Positions 1 to 10,334 are shown, counted from the stretch's first letter. The stretch: 64,000 bases of DNA from Lysobacter prati (GCF_009765215.1 NZ_VLNV01000003.1:124001-188000), one strand, 5' to 3'. Program-made: numbers and translations. The notes: a model not told the origin generated them from the sequence alone.

Positions 1-561
1 AACTGGGAATCGCCGACCCTCGGCGCCTGGGGCCTGGGTTGGGAAGTCTGGCTCAACGGCATGGAAGTGACGCAGTTCACGTATTTCCAGCAGGCCGGCG
101 GCATGGAATGCCGTCCGGTGCTGGGCGAGATCACCTACGGTCTCGAGCGCCTGTGCATGTACCTGCAGAACGTCGACAACGTCTTCGACCTGGTGTGGAC
201 GCACGGCCCAGACGGAACGCCGGTGACCTACGGCGACGTCTACCACCAGAACGAAGTCGAGCAGAGCGCCTACAACTTCGAGCACGCCGACGTCGCAGAA
301 CTATTTCATCGTTTCGACGCCTGCGAAGCCGAAGCGCTCAAGCTGATCGAGCTGGGCCTGCCGCTGCCGGCCTACGACCAGGTCTGCAAGGCCAGCCACA
401 GTTTCAACCTGCTCGATGCGCGCCGCGCGATCAGCGTGACCGAGCGCCAGCGCTACATCCTGCGCGTGCGCCGCATCGCCCAGGGCGTGGCCGAAGCCTA
501 TTACGCGCAGCGCGAGAAGCTTGGCTTCCCGGTGTTGAAGAAGACGCAGCAGCCTGCGTGA
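1..561 (+). CDS. glyQ: Glycine--tRNA ligase alpha subunit, 3' part (5' end outside window)
   Basis: This is the catalytic alpha subunit of the bacterial alpha2beta2 glycyl-tRNA synthetase, which activates glycine and charges tRNA-Gly in the cytoplasm. The frame is open from base 1 (reading [20 protein letters not shown]), so the gene starts before the window; about 186 of the roughly 300 residues usual for GlyQ are present. Typical GlyQ stretches include FTYFQQAGG and EITYGLERL. The beta subunit follows 22 bp downstream on the same strand, the normal glyQS operon order. Identification is firm. Only the 5' truncation by the window edge is notable. Confidence 0.95.
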   Translation, partial: NWESPTLGAWGLGWEVWLNGMEVTQFTYFQQAGGMECRPVLGEITYGLERLCMYLQNVDNVFDLVWTHGPDGTPVTYGDVYHQNEVEQSAYNFEHADVAELFHRFDACEAEALKLIELGLPLPAYDQVCKASHSFNLLDARRAISVTERQRYILRVRRIAQGVAEAYYAQREKLGFPVLKKTQQPA

Positions 562-583
562 GAAGAACGAGAAACGTGACGAC

Positions 584-2650
584 ATGAAACCGCTGCTGAT
601 CGAACTGGGTACCGAAGAACTTCCCGTCAAGGCGTTGCCCGGCCTTGCCCAGGCCTTCTTCGACGGCGTCATCGATGGCCTGCGCAAGCGCGGCGTCGCC
701 TTCGCCCGTGGCGAATCCAAGCCGCTGTACACGCCGCGCCGCCTGGCCGTGCTGCTGCCCGGCGTCGCCGACGAACAGCCGGAACAGAAGTCCGAAGTGC
801 TCGGCCCGTACCTCAACATCGCCCTCGACGCCGACGGCCAGCCGACCAAGGCCCTGCAGGGCTTCGCCGCCAAGGCCGGCATCGACTGGACCGCGCTGGA
901 GAAGACCAGCGACGGCAAGGGCGAGCGCTTCGTCCACCGCGCCGTCAAGGCCGGTGCACGCACCAGCGAGCTGTTGCCGGAGATCCTGCGCGAGGCCATC
1001 GCGGCCATGCCGATCCCGAAGCCGATGCGCTGGGGCGACCACGACTATGGCTTCGCCCGCCCGGTGCACTGGCTGGTGCTGCTGCACGGCAAGGACGTGG
1101 TCGATGCCCAGATCTTCGGAGTGCGCAGCGACCGCATGAGCCGCGGCCATCGCTTCATGCACGACAAGCCGGTGTGGTTCAGCACGCCGGGCGACTACGT
1201 CGAATTCCTGCGTGGCGCCAAGGTGCTGGTCGATCCGGACGAGCGTCGCGAACGCATCGTGCTGGAGGTCAACGCCGCAGCGACCGCGGCCGGTGGCAGC
1301 GCGCGCATCGACAGCGGCATCCTCGAGGAGGTCAACGGCCTCACCGAGTGGCCCAAGGCGGTGTCGTGCAGTTTCGAGCGGCAGTTCCTGGCGGTGCCGC
1401 AGGAAGCGCTGATCGCCACCATGGAAACCAACCAGAAGTTCTTCCCGGTGCTGGACGCCGAAGGAAAGCTCGGCGAGCACTTCATCGGCATCGCCAACAT
1501 CGAGTCGCGTGACGAGAACGAAGTCCGCAAGGGCTACGAGCGCGTGATCCGCCCGCGCTTTGCCGATGCGAAGTTCTTCTTCGTCGAGGACATGAAGCAG
1601 GGCCTGTCGGCGATGAACGACGGCCTGAAGACGGTCAAGTACCAGGACAAGCTCGGCTCCATCGCCGACAAGGTCGCGCGCGTGGCGACCCTGGCCGAAG
1701 CGGTCGCCGCGCAGGTCGGTGTCGACCCGCAGCAGGCACGCGAGGGAGCGCTGCTGGCCAAGGCCGACCTGCAGTCGCGCCTGGTCGGCGAGTTCCCGGA
1801 ACTGCAGGGCATTGCCGGTCGTTACTACGCCGCCGTCGAGAACCATCCGCTGGAAGTCGCCCACGCCCTCGACGAGGCCTACATGCCGCGCTTCGCCGGC
1901 GATGCGATCGCGCCCAGCCCGCTGGGCCAGGTGCTCGCCATCGCCGAGCGCCTGGACACACTGGCTGGCGGTTTCGCCGCGGGCCTCAAGCCGACCGGCA
2001 ACAAGGACCCGTTCGCGCTGCGGCGCAATGCGCTGGGCCTGGCGCGCACGCTGCTGGAAGGCGGCCACGACGTGGTGCTGCACGACCTGGTCGAGCGCGC
2101 GCTGTCGCTGCAGCCGGTCTCGGCGAAGGACATCACCAGTTTCGACATCACCGGCTTCATCTACGACCGCCTGCGCGGCTATTACGCCGACCGCGGCGTG
2201 GCGGGCACGCAGTTCGACGCGGTCGAGAACGTCGCCCACGATTCGCTGCCGGACTTCGACCGCCGCCTCACCGCCATCGGCGAGTTCGCCAAGCTGCCCG
2301 AGGCCGAGGCACTGGCCGCGGCCAACAAGCGCATCCGCAACATCCTGCGCAAGGTCGAGGGCGAAGTGCCCGACGCGATCGACCCGGCACTGTTCGTCGA
2401 GCCGGCCGAGCGCGAGCTGGGCGAAGCGGTCGACAGCGCAGTGGCCGATACCGATCCGCTGCTCGACGGGCGCGACTACGTGGCCGTGCTCGGTCGCCTG
2501 GCGCGACTGCGCCCGCAGGTCGATGCCTTCTTCGACGGCGTGATGGTGAACGTCGACGACGCGCGCATCCGCAACAACCGCCTCGCCCTGCTCAAGCGCC
2601 TTTCCGAGCGCCTGGGCAGCGTCGCAGCGATCGAGCACCTGTCGATGTAA
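584..2650 (+). CDS. glyS: Glycine--tRNA ligase beta subunit
   Basis: This 688-residue protein is the tRNA-binding and anticodon-recognising partner of GlyQ. Its length matches the family (about 690). The N-terminus ([14 protein letters not shown]) is the standard GlyS opening, and the stretch [12 protein letters not shown] near residue 330 is also typical of the family. It follows glyQ by 22 bp, so the two are probably co-transcribed. A perfect 8-bp hairpin (GCCGCGGC arms, 2656-2677) lies just after the stop codon, but no T-run follows, so it is only a weak terminator candidate. The large antisense open frame over the gene is a GC-rich shadow. Confidence 0.97.
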   Translation: MKPLLIELGTEELPVKALPGLAQAFFDGVIDGLRKRGVAFARGESKPLYTPRRLAVLLPGVADEQPEQKSEVLGPYLNIALDADGQPTKALQGFAAKAGIDWTALEKTSDGKGERFVHRAVKAGARTSELLPEILREAIAAMPIPKPMRWGDHDYGFARPVHWLVLLHGKDVVDAQIFGVRSDRMSRGHRFMHDKPVWFSTPGDYVEFLRGAKVLVDPDERRERIVLEVNAAATAAGGSARIDSGILEEVNGLTEWPKAVSCSFERQFLAVPQEALIATMETNQKFFPVLDAEGKLGEHFIGIANIESRDENEVRKGYERVIRPRFADAKFFFVEDMKQGLSAMNDGLKTVKYQDKLGSIADKVARVATLAEAVAAQVGVDPQQAREGALLAKADLQSRLVGEFPELQGIAGRYYAAVENHPLEVAHALDEAYMPRFAGDAIAPSPLGQVLAIAERLDTLAGGFAAGLKPTGNKDPFALRRNALGLARTLLEGGHDVVLHDLVERALSLQPVSAKDITSFDITGFIYDRLRGYYADRGVAGTQFDAVENVAHDSLPDFDRRLTAIGEFAKLPEAEALAAANKRIRNILRKVEGEVPDAIDPALFVEPAERELGEAVDSAVADTDPLLDGRDYVAVLGRLARLRPQVDAFFDGVMVNVDDARIRNNRLALLKRLSERLGSVAAIEHLSM

Positions 2651-2730
2651 CGCAAGCCGCGGCCACGTTGCCGCGGCCGCCTCACGGATCGTTCACTGGC
2701 TGACGGATGAAGCCCGGTTATCCTGCATTG

Positions 2731-4518
2731 ATGCACCCCACGTACCGTCTGTTGGCCACCGCCGTGTTGACGATCGCCGCAGCCGGGACCGCCCAGGCGG
2801 CGAAGGTCACGGCGGTCGATATTCGTGGCCTGGACGAAGTGGAAACGCTGAACGTGCGTGGCGCCTTGTCGCTGGTGCAGGCGATCGGCAAGGACCTGTC
2901 CGGGCGCCGCCTGGGCTATCTGGTCCGCGAGGCCGATGACGAGACGCGCGAGGCACTGGAGCCGTTCGGCTACTACTCGCCGAAGATCGACGTCACGCGC
3001 GAAGGCAACGGCGACAACACCAAGGTGATAGTCACAGTCACCCTTGAGGAGCCGGTGCGCGTGCGCCGCGCCGACATCGCCATCATCGGCGAGGGCAGCG
3101 AGGACCGTTACCTGAAGGAAGACCTGGCAGCGTTCCGACCGCAAGCCGGCGACATCTTCAACCATGCGCTGTACGAAACCAGCAAGACCAAGATCACCCG
3201 GCGCCTGGCCGAGCGCGGATACTTCGATGCCGACTTCACCTCGCGCAGGGTCGAAGTCACGCGCGCGCAGCATGCCGCCGACATCGATCTGGTCTGGACC
3301 AGCGGCGGCCGCTACGACATGGGCCCGATCACCTTCGTGCAGACGCCGCAGGCGATCATCCGCAACAGCCTGCTCGACAAGCTGGTGTACTGGGAACAGG
3401 GCAGCTACTACCACCAGGGCAAGCTCGACCGCTTCCGCGAATCGCTGGCGCGGCTGGACTACTTCTCCTCCATCGAGATCGAGCCGGACCCGGACAAGGC
3501 CGTCGACAACGAAGTGCCGGTGGCCGTGACGCTGACGCCGGCCAAGCGCACCGTCTACACCGCCGGTGTCAGTTACGGCACCGACAGCGGTGCCGGTGTG
3601 CGGCTGGGCATGGAGCGCCGTTACGTCAACGATCGCGGCCACAAGGCGCTGGGCCAGATCGACTGGACCGAAACGCGCAAGACCGCGACGGTGCAGTACC
3701 GCATTCCCGCTTTCGCCTGGCTCGACGGCTGGTACACCTTCAGTGCCCAGTACTACGACGAGCAGAGCGATTACATCGACACGCGCAAGGTCGAGCTGGT
3801 CGCCAGCCGCAGTGGCCAGATCAGTCGTCGCCTCAATGCAATTGCCTCGATCCATGCGCTGCGCGAGCGCTGGGCGTATGTCGCCGACGACGATGGCGAC
3901 GACACCACGCCGGTGCAGTACCGCAATGCCACTTTCCTGTATCCGTCGCTGCGTGCGGACTACATCGATGCCGACGACCGCATCTTCCCGCGCAGGGCGA
4001 TCGGCATCACCCTGGAGGTGCGCGGCGGCCTGGAGGGCGTGGGTTCCGATGCCAACTTCCTGCAGACCTGGGGCGTGGCCCGCTGGTACCACGGCATGGG
4101 CGCGAACAATCGCCTGATCGTGCGCGGCGAAGCCGGCGGCACGTTCACCAATGCGCTGGTCGACATGCCGCCGAGCCTGCGCTTCTTCGCCGGTGGCGAC
4201 CGCAGCATCCGCGGTTACGCCTTCCGCGAAGTCGGCCCGTCGACGATCGGCAGCGACGGCAAGAAGTACGCACTGGGCGCCAAGAACGTGCTCACCGGCT
4301 CGGTCGAATTCGAGCATTACTTCAACGACACCTGGGGTGCGGCCGGCTTCGTCGATGCCGGCGACGCCTTCGACGACACCCCCGACATCCACACCGGCGT
4401 CGGTTTCGGCGCACGCTGGAAGTCGCCGGTGGGGCCGGTGCGGATCGACATCGCACACGGCCTGAACGATCCGGACTCGGATTACGAGATCTACCTCAAC
4501 ATCGGCGCAGACTGGTGA
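2731..4518 (+). CDS. tamA: Translocation and assembly module subunit TamA (Omp85 family)
   Basis: This is an outer-membrane Omp85/BamA-type protein that, with TamB, promotes envelope protein insertion or lipid transfer. I chose the internal ATG because it gives a clean Sec signal peptide (MHPTYRLLATAVLTIAAAG, cleavage after AQA). The mature protein has about three POTRA domains (roughly residues 25-270), then a beta-barrel. The conserved barrel loop motif is visible as GGDRSIRGYAFREVGP, and the protein ends in an aromatic residue (ADW), as expected for a barrel strand. The length (595 aa) fits the family. tamB starts 1-7 bp after the stop, so the pair is one operon. Confidence 0.92.
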   Translation: MHPTYRLLATAVLTIAAAGTAQAAKVTAVDIRGLDEVETLNVRGALSLVQAIGKDLSGRRLGYLVREADDETREALEPFGYYSPKIDVTREGNGDNTKVIVTVTLEEPVRVRRADIAIIGEGSEDRYLKEDLAAFRPQAGDIFNHALYETSKTKITRRLAERGYFDADFTSRRVEVTRAQHAADIDLVWTSGGRYDMGPITFVQTPQAIIRNSLLDKLVYWEQGSYYHQGKLDRFRESLARLDYFSSIEIEPDPDKAVDNEVPVAVTLTPAKRTVYTAGVSYGTDSGAGVRLGMERRYVNDRGHKALGQIDWTETRKTATVQYRIPAFAWLDGWYTFSAQYYDEQSDYIDTRKVELVASRSGQISRRLNAIASIHALRERWAYVADDDGDDTTPVQYRNATFLYPSLRADYIDADDRIFPRRAIGITLEVRGGLEGVGSDANFLQTWGVARWYHGMGANNRLIVRGEAGGTFTNALVDMPPSLRFFAGGDRSIRGYAFREVGPSTIGSDGKKYALGAKNVLTGSVEFEHYFNDTWGAAGFVDAGDAFDDTPDIHTGVGFGARWKSPVGPVRIDIAHGLNDPDSDYEIYLNIGADW

Positions 4519-4519
4519 G

Positions 4520-7500
4520 GTGGTCATGAGCGAACAGACACCGCAAGGTCCCGGCCAGACGCCTCCCGACCCGCGCGAGGATCGCATCGCCGAGCTGCGC
4601 CAGCGCAGACGTGCGCGCCTTCGCTGGCTGGCGATCCGCGCGAGCCTGCTCGCCGGCGTGCTGACACTGCTGCTGGCCGGCTTCGTCTATTGGCTGCTGA
4701 CTTCCATTGGCGGTCGCGACCTGTTGCTGGCGCAAATCGTTTCGCGACTGCCGGAGAACGCGACGCTGTCGTGGCGCTCGGTCGACGGCCCCCTGACGGG
4801 CCCGCTGACGATGAACGGCGTGCGCTTCACCTACGACCGCATCGTCTTCACTGCTGACCGCGTGCACCTGGATCCGGCGATCCGGCCGTTGATCCGCAAG
4901 CGCCTGCGCCTGGATGCACTGCAGATCGCCAACGCGCACCTGGACCTGCCGAAGAGTGAAGAGCCGTTCGAGCTGCCGCGCTGGCCGGAAGTGTTGCCCG
5001 AGATCGCGCCGCCGTTGGAACTGCAAGCCGACGACGTGCGCGTCGACCGTTTCCTGGTCACCCAGGAAGGCGAAGAGCTGATCGACATCCGCACACTGCG
5101 CACCGGCCTGGATGCGCAGCAGGGCAAGCTGCACGTCGAGCGCTTGTACCTGGACAGCAGCTACGGCCGCTTCAACCTCAACGGCGACTACGTGCCGCGC
5201 GAGGACTACCGCACCAACCTGACCGCGAGCGGACTGCTCGCCGCCGCCGATGGACGCACGCCGGCACGCATCGGTCTGGTCGCGCGCGGCGACCTGTCGC
5301 GCATGAACGTCGCCATCGCCGGCCATGTGCCCGCGCCGCTGCATGCGAGCCTGGTGCTGCATGGCAAGGACAATCCGCGCTGGAATGTGGTCGTGGACGC
5401 CGAAGGCCTCGACCTGGGCCTGGTCACCGCCGCCGAGAAGAGCGACGACGACCAGCTGCTGATCGGCAGCTTCAGTGCCGATGGCGTGGGCGGCAACGCC
5501 AACCTGCGCGGCGAGTTCCGCCAGGGCGACCTGGTCGCCACCGTGCTGCCGTCGAAGGTGCGCCTGGAGAACCAGGTGCTCGACGTGCAACCGCTCGCGC
5601 TGCGCGTGTTCGACGGCACGGCGACGCTGCGCGGCCACGCCGATTTCAAGGATCCGGCGAACGCCAGCTTCCGCTTCGCGGTGAACGCGCGCGAGCTGAA
5701 GTGGGGCGGCGAGACGAGCACGGCACAGACGTCCGGCGGCGCGGCGGAAGCATCACCGATGATTGGAGCCGATGCCGACCTCGGCTTCGCCGGCACGCTC
5801 AAGGCCTGGGCGGCGATCGGCAACGCAACGCTCAGTCGCGATGGCGAGAAGGCGCTGGTGCAGTTCGACGGCCGCGGCAACGACGAACGCATGCTGCTCA
5901 AGACGCTCAAGGTGACCATGCCCAGCGGCAGCCTCGATGGCAATGGCAGCGTGGCCTGGGCACCGGCACTGGGTTGGGACATCAATGCCCGTCTCGCCGG
6001 CTTCGACCCGGGCTACTTCGCACCGGACTGGAAGGGCTCGATCAACGGCCAGCTGGCCACCAAAGGCGGCACGCGCGATGACGGCGGGCTCGAGGTCGGT
6101 GTCGACGCGACCAATCTCGGCGGCCGCCTGCGCAACCGCCCGCTGAAAGGACAGGGCCGTTTCGCCATGCACGGCGCCGGCACGGCAGGCGGCGAGACCG
6201 CCTACGAAGGCGATGTCGCGCTGTCGCTCGGCGGCAGCCGCATCGATGCCAAGGGCAAGGTCGCCAGCAACCTCGACGTCGATGCGAAGTTCTCGCCACT
6301 CGTGCTGAGCGACCTGTTGCCCGACGGCGCCGGCACGCTGCGCGGCACGCTCAAGCTCAGTGGCCCGCGCACGGCCCCGGACGTCGTCGCCGACCTCACT
6401 GGCAGCGGCCTCAAGTACGGCGACTACCGCGCCGATTCGTTCAGCGCCAAGGGACGACTACCGTGGCAGCGCGGCAATGGCGCGATCGCAGTGCGCGCCA
6501 GCGGCCTGCAGGTCGGCCTGCCACTGTCCTCGCTGACGATCGATGCGCGCGGCGCCGTCGAAGCGTTGCAACTGCAGGCGCAGGCGCGCGGTGACATCGG
6601 CACGCTCGAGTTGTCGGGCAATGCCAGCAGGCGCGGTACGACCTGGGAGGGAGCGTTGGCGTCCTTCCAGTTGGTCCCGGCAAAGGGCGCATCGTGGCGC
6701 CTGCAGCAGGCCGCGCGCTTCCGCTGGGACGGCCGCAACGGTGCCTTGAGCAACAGCTGCTTCGCCTCCAGCGGCGGCGGCTCGCTGTGCGCCAGCGCCG
6801 ACTGGCCGCGTCGCGGCCTCGACGTGCGCGGCCAGGGCCTGCCGCTGAGCCTGCTGGTGCCGTACCTGCCCGAGCGCGAGGAGCGCCGGCCATGGCTGCT
6901 GCGCGGCGAGATTTCACTCGATGGCCAGCTGCGCCCGGTCGGAAACGCCTGGCGTGGGCAGTTCAACCTGCGCTCGGCCGGCGGTGGCCTGAAGAACAGC
7001 GAGCGCGCGCGACGCGAGATGCTCAGCTACGAGAACCTCGTCCTCAATGCAACCTTCGATCCCAGGCGCATCAATGCCGAGTTGAGCACCGCGTTCAACA
7101 GCGGCGGTCATATCGACGCACGCATCACCACCGGCTGGGACGACTTCGCGCCGATCGCCGGCGAGGTATCGGTCAATACCGACGAGCTGGTATGGATGGA
7201 ACTGTTCTCACCGGACATCGTCGAGCCCAAGGGCCGGCTCGATGCCCGCATCACCCTGGCCGGCACGCGCGCGCGTCCGCAGCTGGGCGGCCAGGCGCGG
7301 CTGTCGCAGTTCACTACCGAGCTGCCGTCGCTGGCGATCGTGCTGGAGGACGGCGACATCCGACTCAATGCCCTGCCCGATGGCAGTGCGCGCATCGACG
7401 GCCAGGTGCGTTCGGGCGAAGGCATCCTCAACGTCGACGGTTCGCTCAACTGGCAGAACCTGGATGCGCCGCTGGCGCTGACCCTGCGCGGTCAGAACGT

Positions 7501-8407
7501 GCTGGTGTCGGACACACGCGACCTGCATGCCGTGGCCAGTCCCGACATCGAGGTGCGTTACGCCGCCGGGCAACCGCTGCAGGTCACCGGCACGGTGACC
7601 GTGCCGTCGGCCAAGATCGATCTGGAGCGACTCGACCAGGGCGTGTCGGCATCGCCCGATGTCGTCGTGCTCGACCCGGAGAACCCCGAACGCACCGGCG
7701 CCACGCCACTGGAACTCGACCTGACCCTGGTGCTGGGCGACGACGTCCGCCTCAACGGTTTCGGCCTGGACGGCAGCCTGGGCGGCAGGATGCGCGTGCG
7801 CTCGCACCCCGGCCGCGAAATGACCGCCAGCGGCCAGCTGCAGGTGCGGGGTCGGTACAAGGCCTACGGTCAGGAGCTCGACATCACCCGCGGTGAGTTG
7901 TCCTGGTCCAACGGCCCGGTTGCCGACCCGATCCTCAACATCCGCGCCGAGCGCGTCGTCGGCGATGTCACTGCCGGCGTCGACATCCGCGGTCGCGCCA
8001 GCGCGCCTACGGCCAATGTCTGGTCGGATCCGGCCAGTTCGCAGTCCGAGGCGCTGGCCTACCTGACCCTGGGCCGCCCGCTGGCCAGTGCCAGCACCGA
8101 CGAAAGCAAGCAGCTCAATGCCGCCAGCGCCGCCTTGTCTGCCGGCGGCAGCCTGATCGCGTCGCAGCTGGGCGCCAAGCTTGGCCTCGACGACGCCGGC
8201 GTCAGCGACAGCCGCGCGCTCGGCGGCAGCGTGCTGGGCATCGGCAAGAACATTTCCCCGCGCCTGTATGTCGGCTACGGTGTGTCGCTGCTCGGCACCG
8301 GCCAGGTGGTGATGCTGAAATACCTGTTGCGCAAGGGCTTCGACGTGCAGATCGAATCGAGCACGCTGGAGAACCGCGCGTCATTGAACTGGCGCAAGGA
8401 GAAGTAG
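4520..8407 (+). CDS. tamB: Translocation and assembly module protein TamB (DUF490/AsmA-like)
   Basis: This 1295-residue inner-membrane-anchored periplasmic protein is the partner of TamA. A short cytoplasmic N-terminus precedes one membrane helix at about residues 33-57. A long AsmA-like beta-rich region follows, then the C-terminal TamB/DUF490 domain, ending in RASLNWRKEK. The frame opens with a GTG two codons before an ATG at 4526; either could be the start, and the tamA stop lies immediately upstream, so translation is probably coupled. The length is typical for TamB (about 1250-1350). TamB proteins are now viewed as bridge-like lipid carriers between the membranes; that role is family knowledge, not visible here. 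Confidence 0.92.
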   Translation: MVMSEQTPQGPGQTPPDPREDRIAELRQRRRARLRWLAIRASLLAGVLTLLLAGFVYWLLTSIGGRDLLLAQIVSRLPENATLSWRSVDGPLTGPLTMNGVRFTYDRIVFTADRVHLDPAIRPLIRKRLRLDALQIANAHLDLPKSEEPFELPRWPEVLPEIAPPLELQADDVRVDRFLVTQEGEELIDIRTLRTGLDAQQGKLHVERLYLDSSYGRFNLNGDYVPREDYRTNLTASGLLAAADGRTPARIGLVARGDLSRMNVAIAGHVPAPLHASLVLHGKDNPRWNVVVDAEGLDLGLVTAAEKSDDDQLLIGSFSADGVGGNANLRGEFRQGDLVATVLPSKVRLENQVLDVQPLALRVFDGTATLRGHADFKDPANASFRFAVNARELKWGGETSTAQTSGGAAEASPMIGADADLGFAGTLKAWAAIGNATLSRDGEKALVQFDGRGNDERMLLKTLKVTMPSGSLDGNGSVAWAPALGWDINARLAGFDPGYFAPDWKGSINGQLATKGGTRDDGGLEVGVDATNLGGRLRNRPLKGQGRFAMHGAGTAGGETAYEGDVALSLGGSRIDAKGKVASNLDVDAKFSPLVLSDLLPDGAGTLRGTLKLSGPRTAPDVVADLTGSGLKYGDYRADSFSAKGRLPWQRGNGAIAVRASGLQVGLPLSSLTIDARGAVEALQLQAQARGDIGTLELSGNASRRGTTWEGALASFQLVPAKGASWRLQQAARFRWDGRNGALSNSCFASSGGGSLCASADWPRRGLDVRGQGLPLSLLVPYLPEREERRPWLLRGEISLDGQLRPVGNAWRGQFNLRSAGGGLKNSERARREMLSYENLVLNATFDPRRINAELSTAFNSGGHIDARITTGWDDFAPIAGEVSVNTDELVWMELFSPDIVEPKGRLDARITLAGTRARPQLGGQARLSQFTTELPSLAIVLEDGDIRLNALPDGSARIDGQVRSGEGILNVDGSLNWQNLDAPLALTLRGQNVLVSDTRDLHAVASPDIEVRYAAGQPLQVTGTVTVPSAKIDLERLDQGVSASPDVVVLDPENPERTGATPLELDLTLVLGDDVRLNGFGLDGSLGGRMRVRSHPGREMTASGQLQVRGRYKAYGQELDITRGELSWSNGPVADPILNIRAERVVGDVTAGVDIRGRASAPTANVWSDPASSQSEALAYLTLGRPLASASTDESKQLNAASAALSAGGSLIASQLGAKLGLDDAGVSDSRALGGSVLGIGKNISPRLYVGYGVSLLGTGQVVMLKYLLRKGFDVQIESSTLENRASLNWRKEK

Positions 8408-8413
8408 GTACGC

Positions 8414-8926
8414 ATGGCAGTGATTCTGCAGACGCAACGGCTCAACCTGCGCGAGTTGAACGAGCTCGACGCGCCTTTCATCCTCGAGTTGCTGACCGAC
8501 CGGTCGTTCCTCGACAACATCGGCGACCGCGGCGTCAGTGACCTGGCCAGTGCGCTGAACTACATCCGCACCGGCCCGGGTGACAGCTACGCGCGCAATG
8601 GCTACGGCCTTTGGCTGGTGGAGCTGAAGGATTCAGGCATTCCGCTCGGCACCTGCGGCCTGATTCGACGTGACACGCTGCCGGCCGCCGACATCGGCTA
8701 CGCGTTTCTGCCGCGGCACTGGGGGCATGGTTATGCAGTCGAGGCCTGCGCGGCGGTGCGCGACCACGCGCTGCGCACGCTGGCGATGCCGCAGTTGCTG
8801 GCGATCGTATCGCCTGGCAACGACGCCTCGATCAAGGTGCTGGAGCGGATCGGGTTGAGCTTTCGCGAGATGGTGCAACTGGGCGCGGATGCCGAGCAGT
8901 TGAAGTTGTATTCGCTGGAAGCATGA
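8414..8926 (+). CDS. GNAT-family N-acetyltransferase (RimJ/RimL-like)
   Basis: This 170-residue GCN5-related N-acetyltransferase transfers an acetyl group from acetyl-CoA to an amine. It opens with LQTQRLNLREL, the usual beta-1 of RimJ/RimL-type enzymes. The acetyl-CoA pyrophosphate-binding motif is at residues 101-110 (RHWGHGYAVE), and a typical C-terminal S-x-KVLERIGL helix is present. The substrate cannot be told: relatives act on ribosomal proteins, other proteins or small molecules. It starts 6 bp after tamB and may be carried on the same transcript. Confidence 0.85.
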   Translation: MAVILQTQRLNLRELNELDAPFILELLTDRSFLDNIGDRGVSDLASALNYIRTGPGDSYARNGYGLWLVELKDSGIPLGTCGLIRRDTLPAADIGYAFLPRHWGHGYAVEACAAVRDHALRTLAMPQLLAIVSPGNDASIKVLERIGLSFREMVQLGADAEQLKLYSLEA

Positions 8927-8944
8927 CAACCCGTTGGACCGTGG

Positions 8945-9031
8945 CTAGTTCGCCAGCAGTTTGATCAACCCGGCGATGAGGCAGCCGCTCCACAAAAGCG
9001 AAAGCGTTACCCGCTTGAATCGACGCTCCAT
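8945..9031 (-). CDS. Possible 28-residue membrane micropeptide
   Basis: A very short frame encodes a basic N-terminus followed by one hydrophobic segment (roughly LSLLWSGCLIAGLIKLL). A strong purine-rich Shine-Dalgarno stretch (GGGGGGGCGG) lies just upstream of the ATG. This is the usual look of a small single-pass membrane protein. Longer in-frame extensions upstream have no signal and cross a palindrome, so I prefer the short form. Homology could not be judged. It could equally be chance in a 270-bp gap that otherwise lacks genes. Confidence 0.3.
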   Translation of the reverse strand: MERRFKRVTLSLLWSGCLIAGLIKLLAN

Positions 9032-9071
9032 TTCCGCCCCCCCTGATCGTGCGAACTGCTGCGCACGTTGT

Positions 9072-9086
9072 ACCCAATGATTGGGT
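9072..9086. promoter_or_regulatory. Perfect 15-bp palindrome upstream of the micropeptide frame
   Basis: ACCCAAT-G-ATTGGGT is a perfect 7-bp inverted repeat around one base. It lies about 40 bp upstream of the 28-codon frame on the minus strand. The spacing would suit an operator. No factor can be assigned. Confidence 0.3.
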
Positions 9087-9196
9087 GCATCGGGAGGCAG
9101 GCGAGACTTTTTCTCAGAAGGCGGCGGATGCCGGCACATTTGCCAAACGTGACGCGTATCGCATTTTTGCCTGGTGACACGGGCTGGCAACCGGGA

Positions 9197-9694
9197 TCAC
9201 TTCTTCCCCACATCAAGATGCGTCAGGAACAGCCGTAGATCGAACTCCAGCTGGTGGTAGTCCGGCTCCATGTGCGTGCACAGCTGGTAGAAGGCCTTGT
9301 TGTGGTCGGCCTCCTTGATGTGGGCAAGTTCGTGCACGACGATCATCTTCAGGAACTGCGCGGGCGCATCGCGGAACACCGTGGCGATGCGGATCTCGCG
9401 ACTGGCCTTGAGCCTGCCGCCGTGGACCCTGGAAATCGCCGTATGGGTGCCCAGCGCATGCTTCATCACCTGCAGCTTGCTGTCGTAGATCACCTTGCCC
9501 AGCGGCACCGACTTGCGCAGATGCCGGTCCTTGAGCGCCTGGACGTAGTCGTACAGCTGTCCGTCGCTGCGCACGGCGTGGGCCTGGTCGTACTTCTCGG
9601 CCAGCATCGCGCCCAGCCGATCGTGTTCGATCAACGCGAGCACCCTCTCCTGGACGTGCTGCGGGTAGCCAGCGAGGTACTTCAACGGTTCCAT
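9197..9694 (-). CDS. YgjP/DUF45-type zinc metalloprotease (M48-like)
   Basis: This 165-residue protein of the YgjP-like metallopeptidase family (DUF45, SprT/M48-like) is probably cytosolic, as no signal peptide is visible. The zinc motif HELAH is at residues 121-125, followed by H131 in the stretch KEADHNKAFY. That matches the HExxH...H pattern of the family. I chose the ATG at 9694 rather than one at 9766. The latter would overlap the start codon of the divergent DUF2058 gene, whereas the chosen start leaves about 70 bp for promoters. The natural substrate is unknown for the family. Confidence 0.85.
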   Translation of the reverse strand: MEPLKYLAGYPQHVQERVLALIEHDRLGAMLAEKYDQAHAVRSDGQLYDYVQALKDRHLRKSVPLGKVIYDSKLQVMKHALGTHTAISRVHGGRLKASREIRIATVFRDAPAQFLKMIVVHELAHIKEADHNKAFYQLCTHMEPDYHQLEFDLRLFLTHLDVGKK

Positions 9695-9764
9695 CGGGTC
9701 GAGGCGGGTGCGTCGGGGTCGGAGGGTATGATGGGCCGGAAATCCCCAGTACGAAACCAGCGAC

Positions 9765-10334
9765 ATGGCGAAGGCGAACCCCCTTCAGGAACAACTGCTC
9801 AAGGCCGGCCTGGTCAAGAAATCCAAAGTGGCCGAGGTCGCGCGCGAGCAGAACAAGGCGCGCCATGCCAAGGGACCGTCCGGACCTGGCGAGATCCAGC
9901 TGGAAGCCGAGCGAGCGCGGGCCGAGAAGGCCGAACGCGACCGCGCACTGGCGGCAGAGCGCAAGGCGCAGCTGCGCATCGCCGAACTTCGCGCCCAGGC
10001 GCGACAGATCATCGATGACAGGAAGGTCCCGCGCTCGGGTGAGAGCGAGTACCGCTTCACCGTCGACGGCGCCATCCGCACCCTGCTGCTGAACGCGGAC
10101 CTGCGCAAGAAGCTGTCCACCGGCGTGCTGGTGATCGCCCGCCTGGACGATCGCTACGAACTTCTGCCGCGCGAGGCTGCCGAGAAAGTGCGCGAACGCG
10201 ACGCCAGCATGATCGTGCTCGATCATGGCCAGGAAGCAGGTGGTCAGGAAGCAGGCACCCAGCCCACCGCCGCAACCTCCGAGGACGATGCGTACTACGC
10301 GCAGTTCCAGGTGCCTGACGACCTGATCTGGTGA
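9765..10334 (+). CDS. DUF2058 domain-containing protein (YaiL-like)
   Basis: This 189-residue cytoplasmic protein opens with the family signature NPLQEQLLKAGLVKKSK. A long charged, probably coiled-coil stretch follows (residues about 45-85, rich in Glu, Arg, Lys and Ala). Next comes a compact domain (YRFTVDGAIRTLLLN...LSTGVLVIARL) and an acidic tail ending in PDDLIW. It belongs to the YaiL/DUF2058 family, which often lies near nucleic-acid-related genes but has no settled function. It diverges from the YgjP-like protease and converges on the alternative oxidase gene 21 bp away. Confidence 0.85.
   Translation: MAKANPLQEQLLKAGLVKKSKVAEVAREQNKARHAKGPSGPGEIQLEAERARAEKAERDRALAAERKAQLRIAELRAQARQIIDDRKVPRSGESEYRFTVDGAIRTLLLNADLRKKLSTGVLVIARLDDRYELLPREAAEKVRERDASMIVLDHGQEAGGQEAGTQPTAATSEDDAYYAQFQVPDDLIW

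Noticed and set aside
431-2638. Long open frame on the minus strand over glyS
   Set aside because: It is an antisense shadow of a firmly identified gene in GC-rich DNA; its translation is rich in Val, Arg, Gln, Ala and His with no domain.
2476-4587. Long minus-strand open frame over tamA
   Set aside because: Same type of antisense shadow; tamA has signal peptide, POTRA and barrel motifs on the plus strand.
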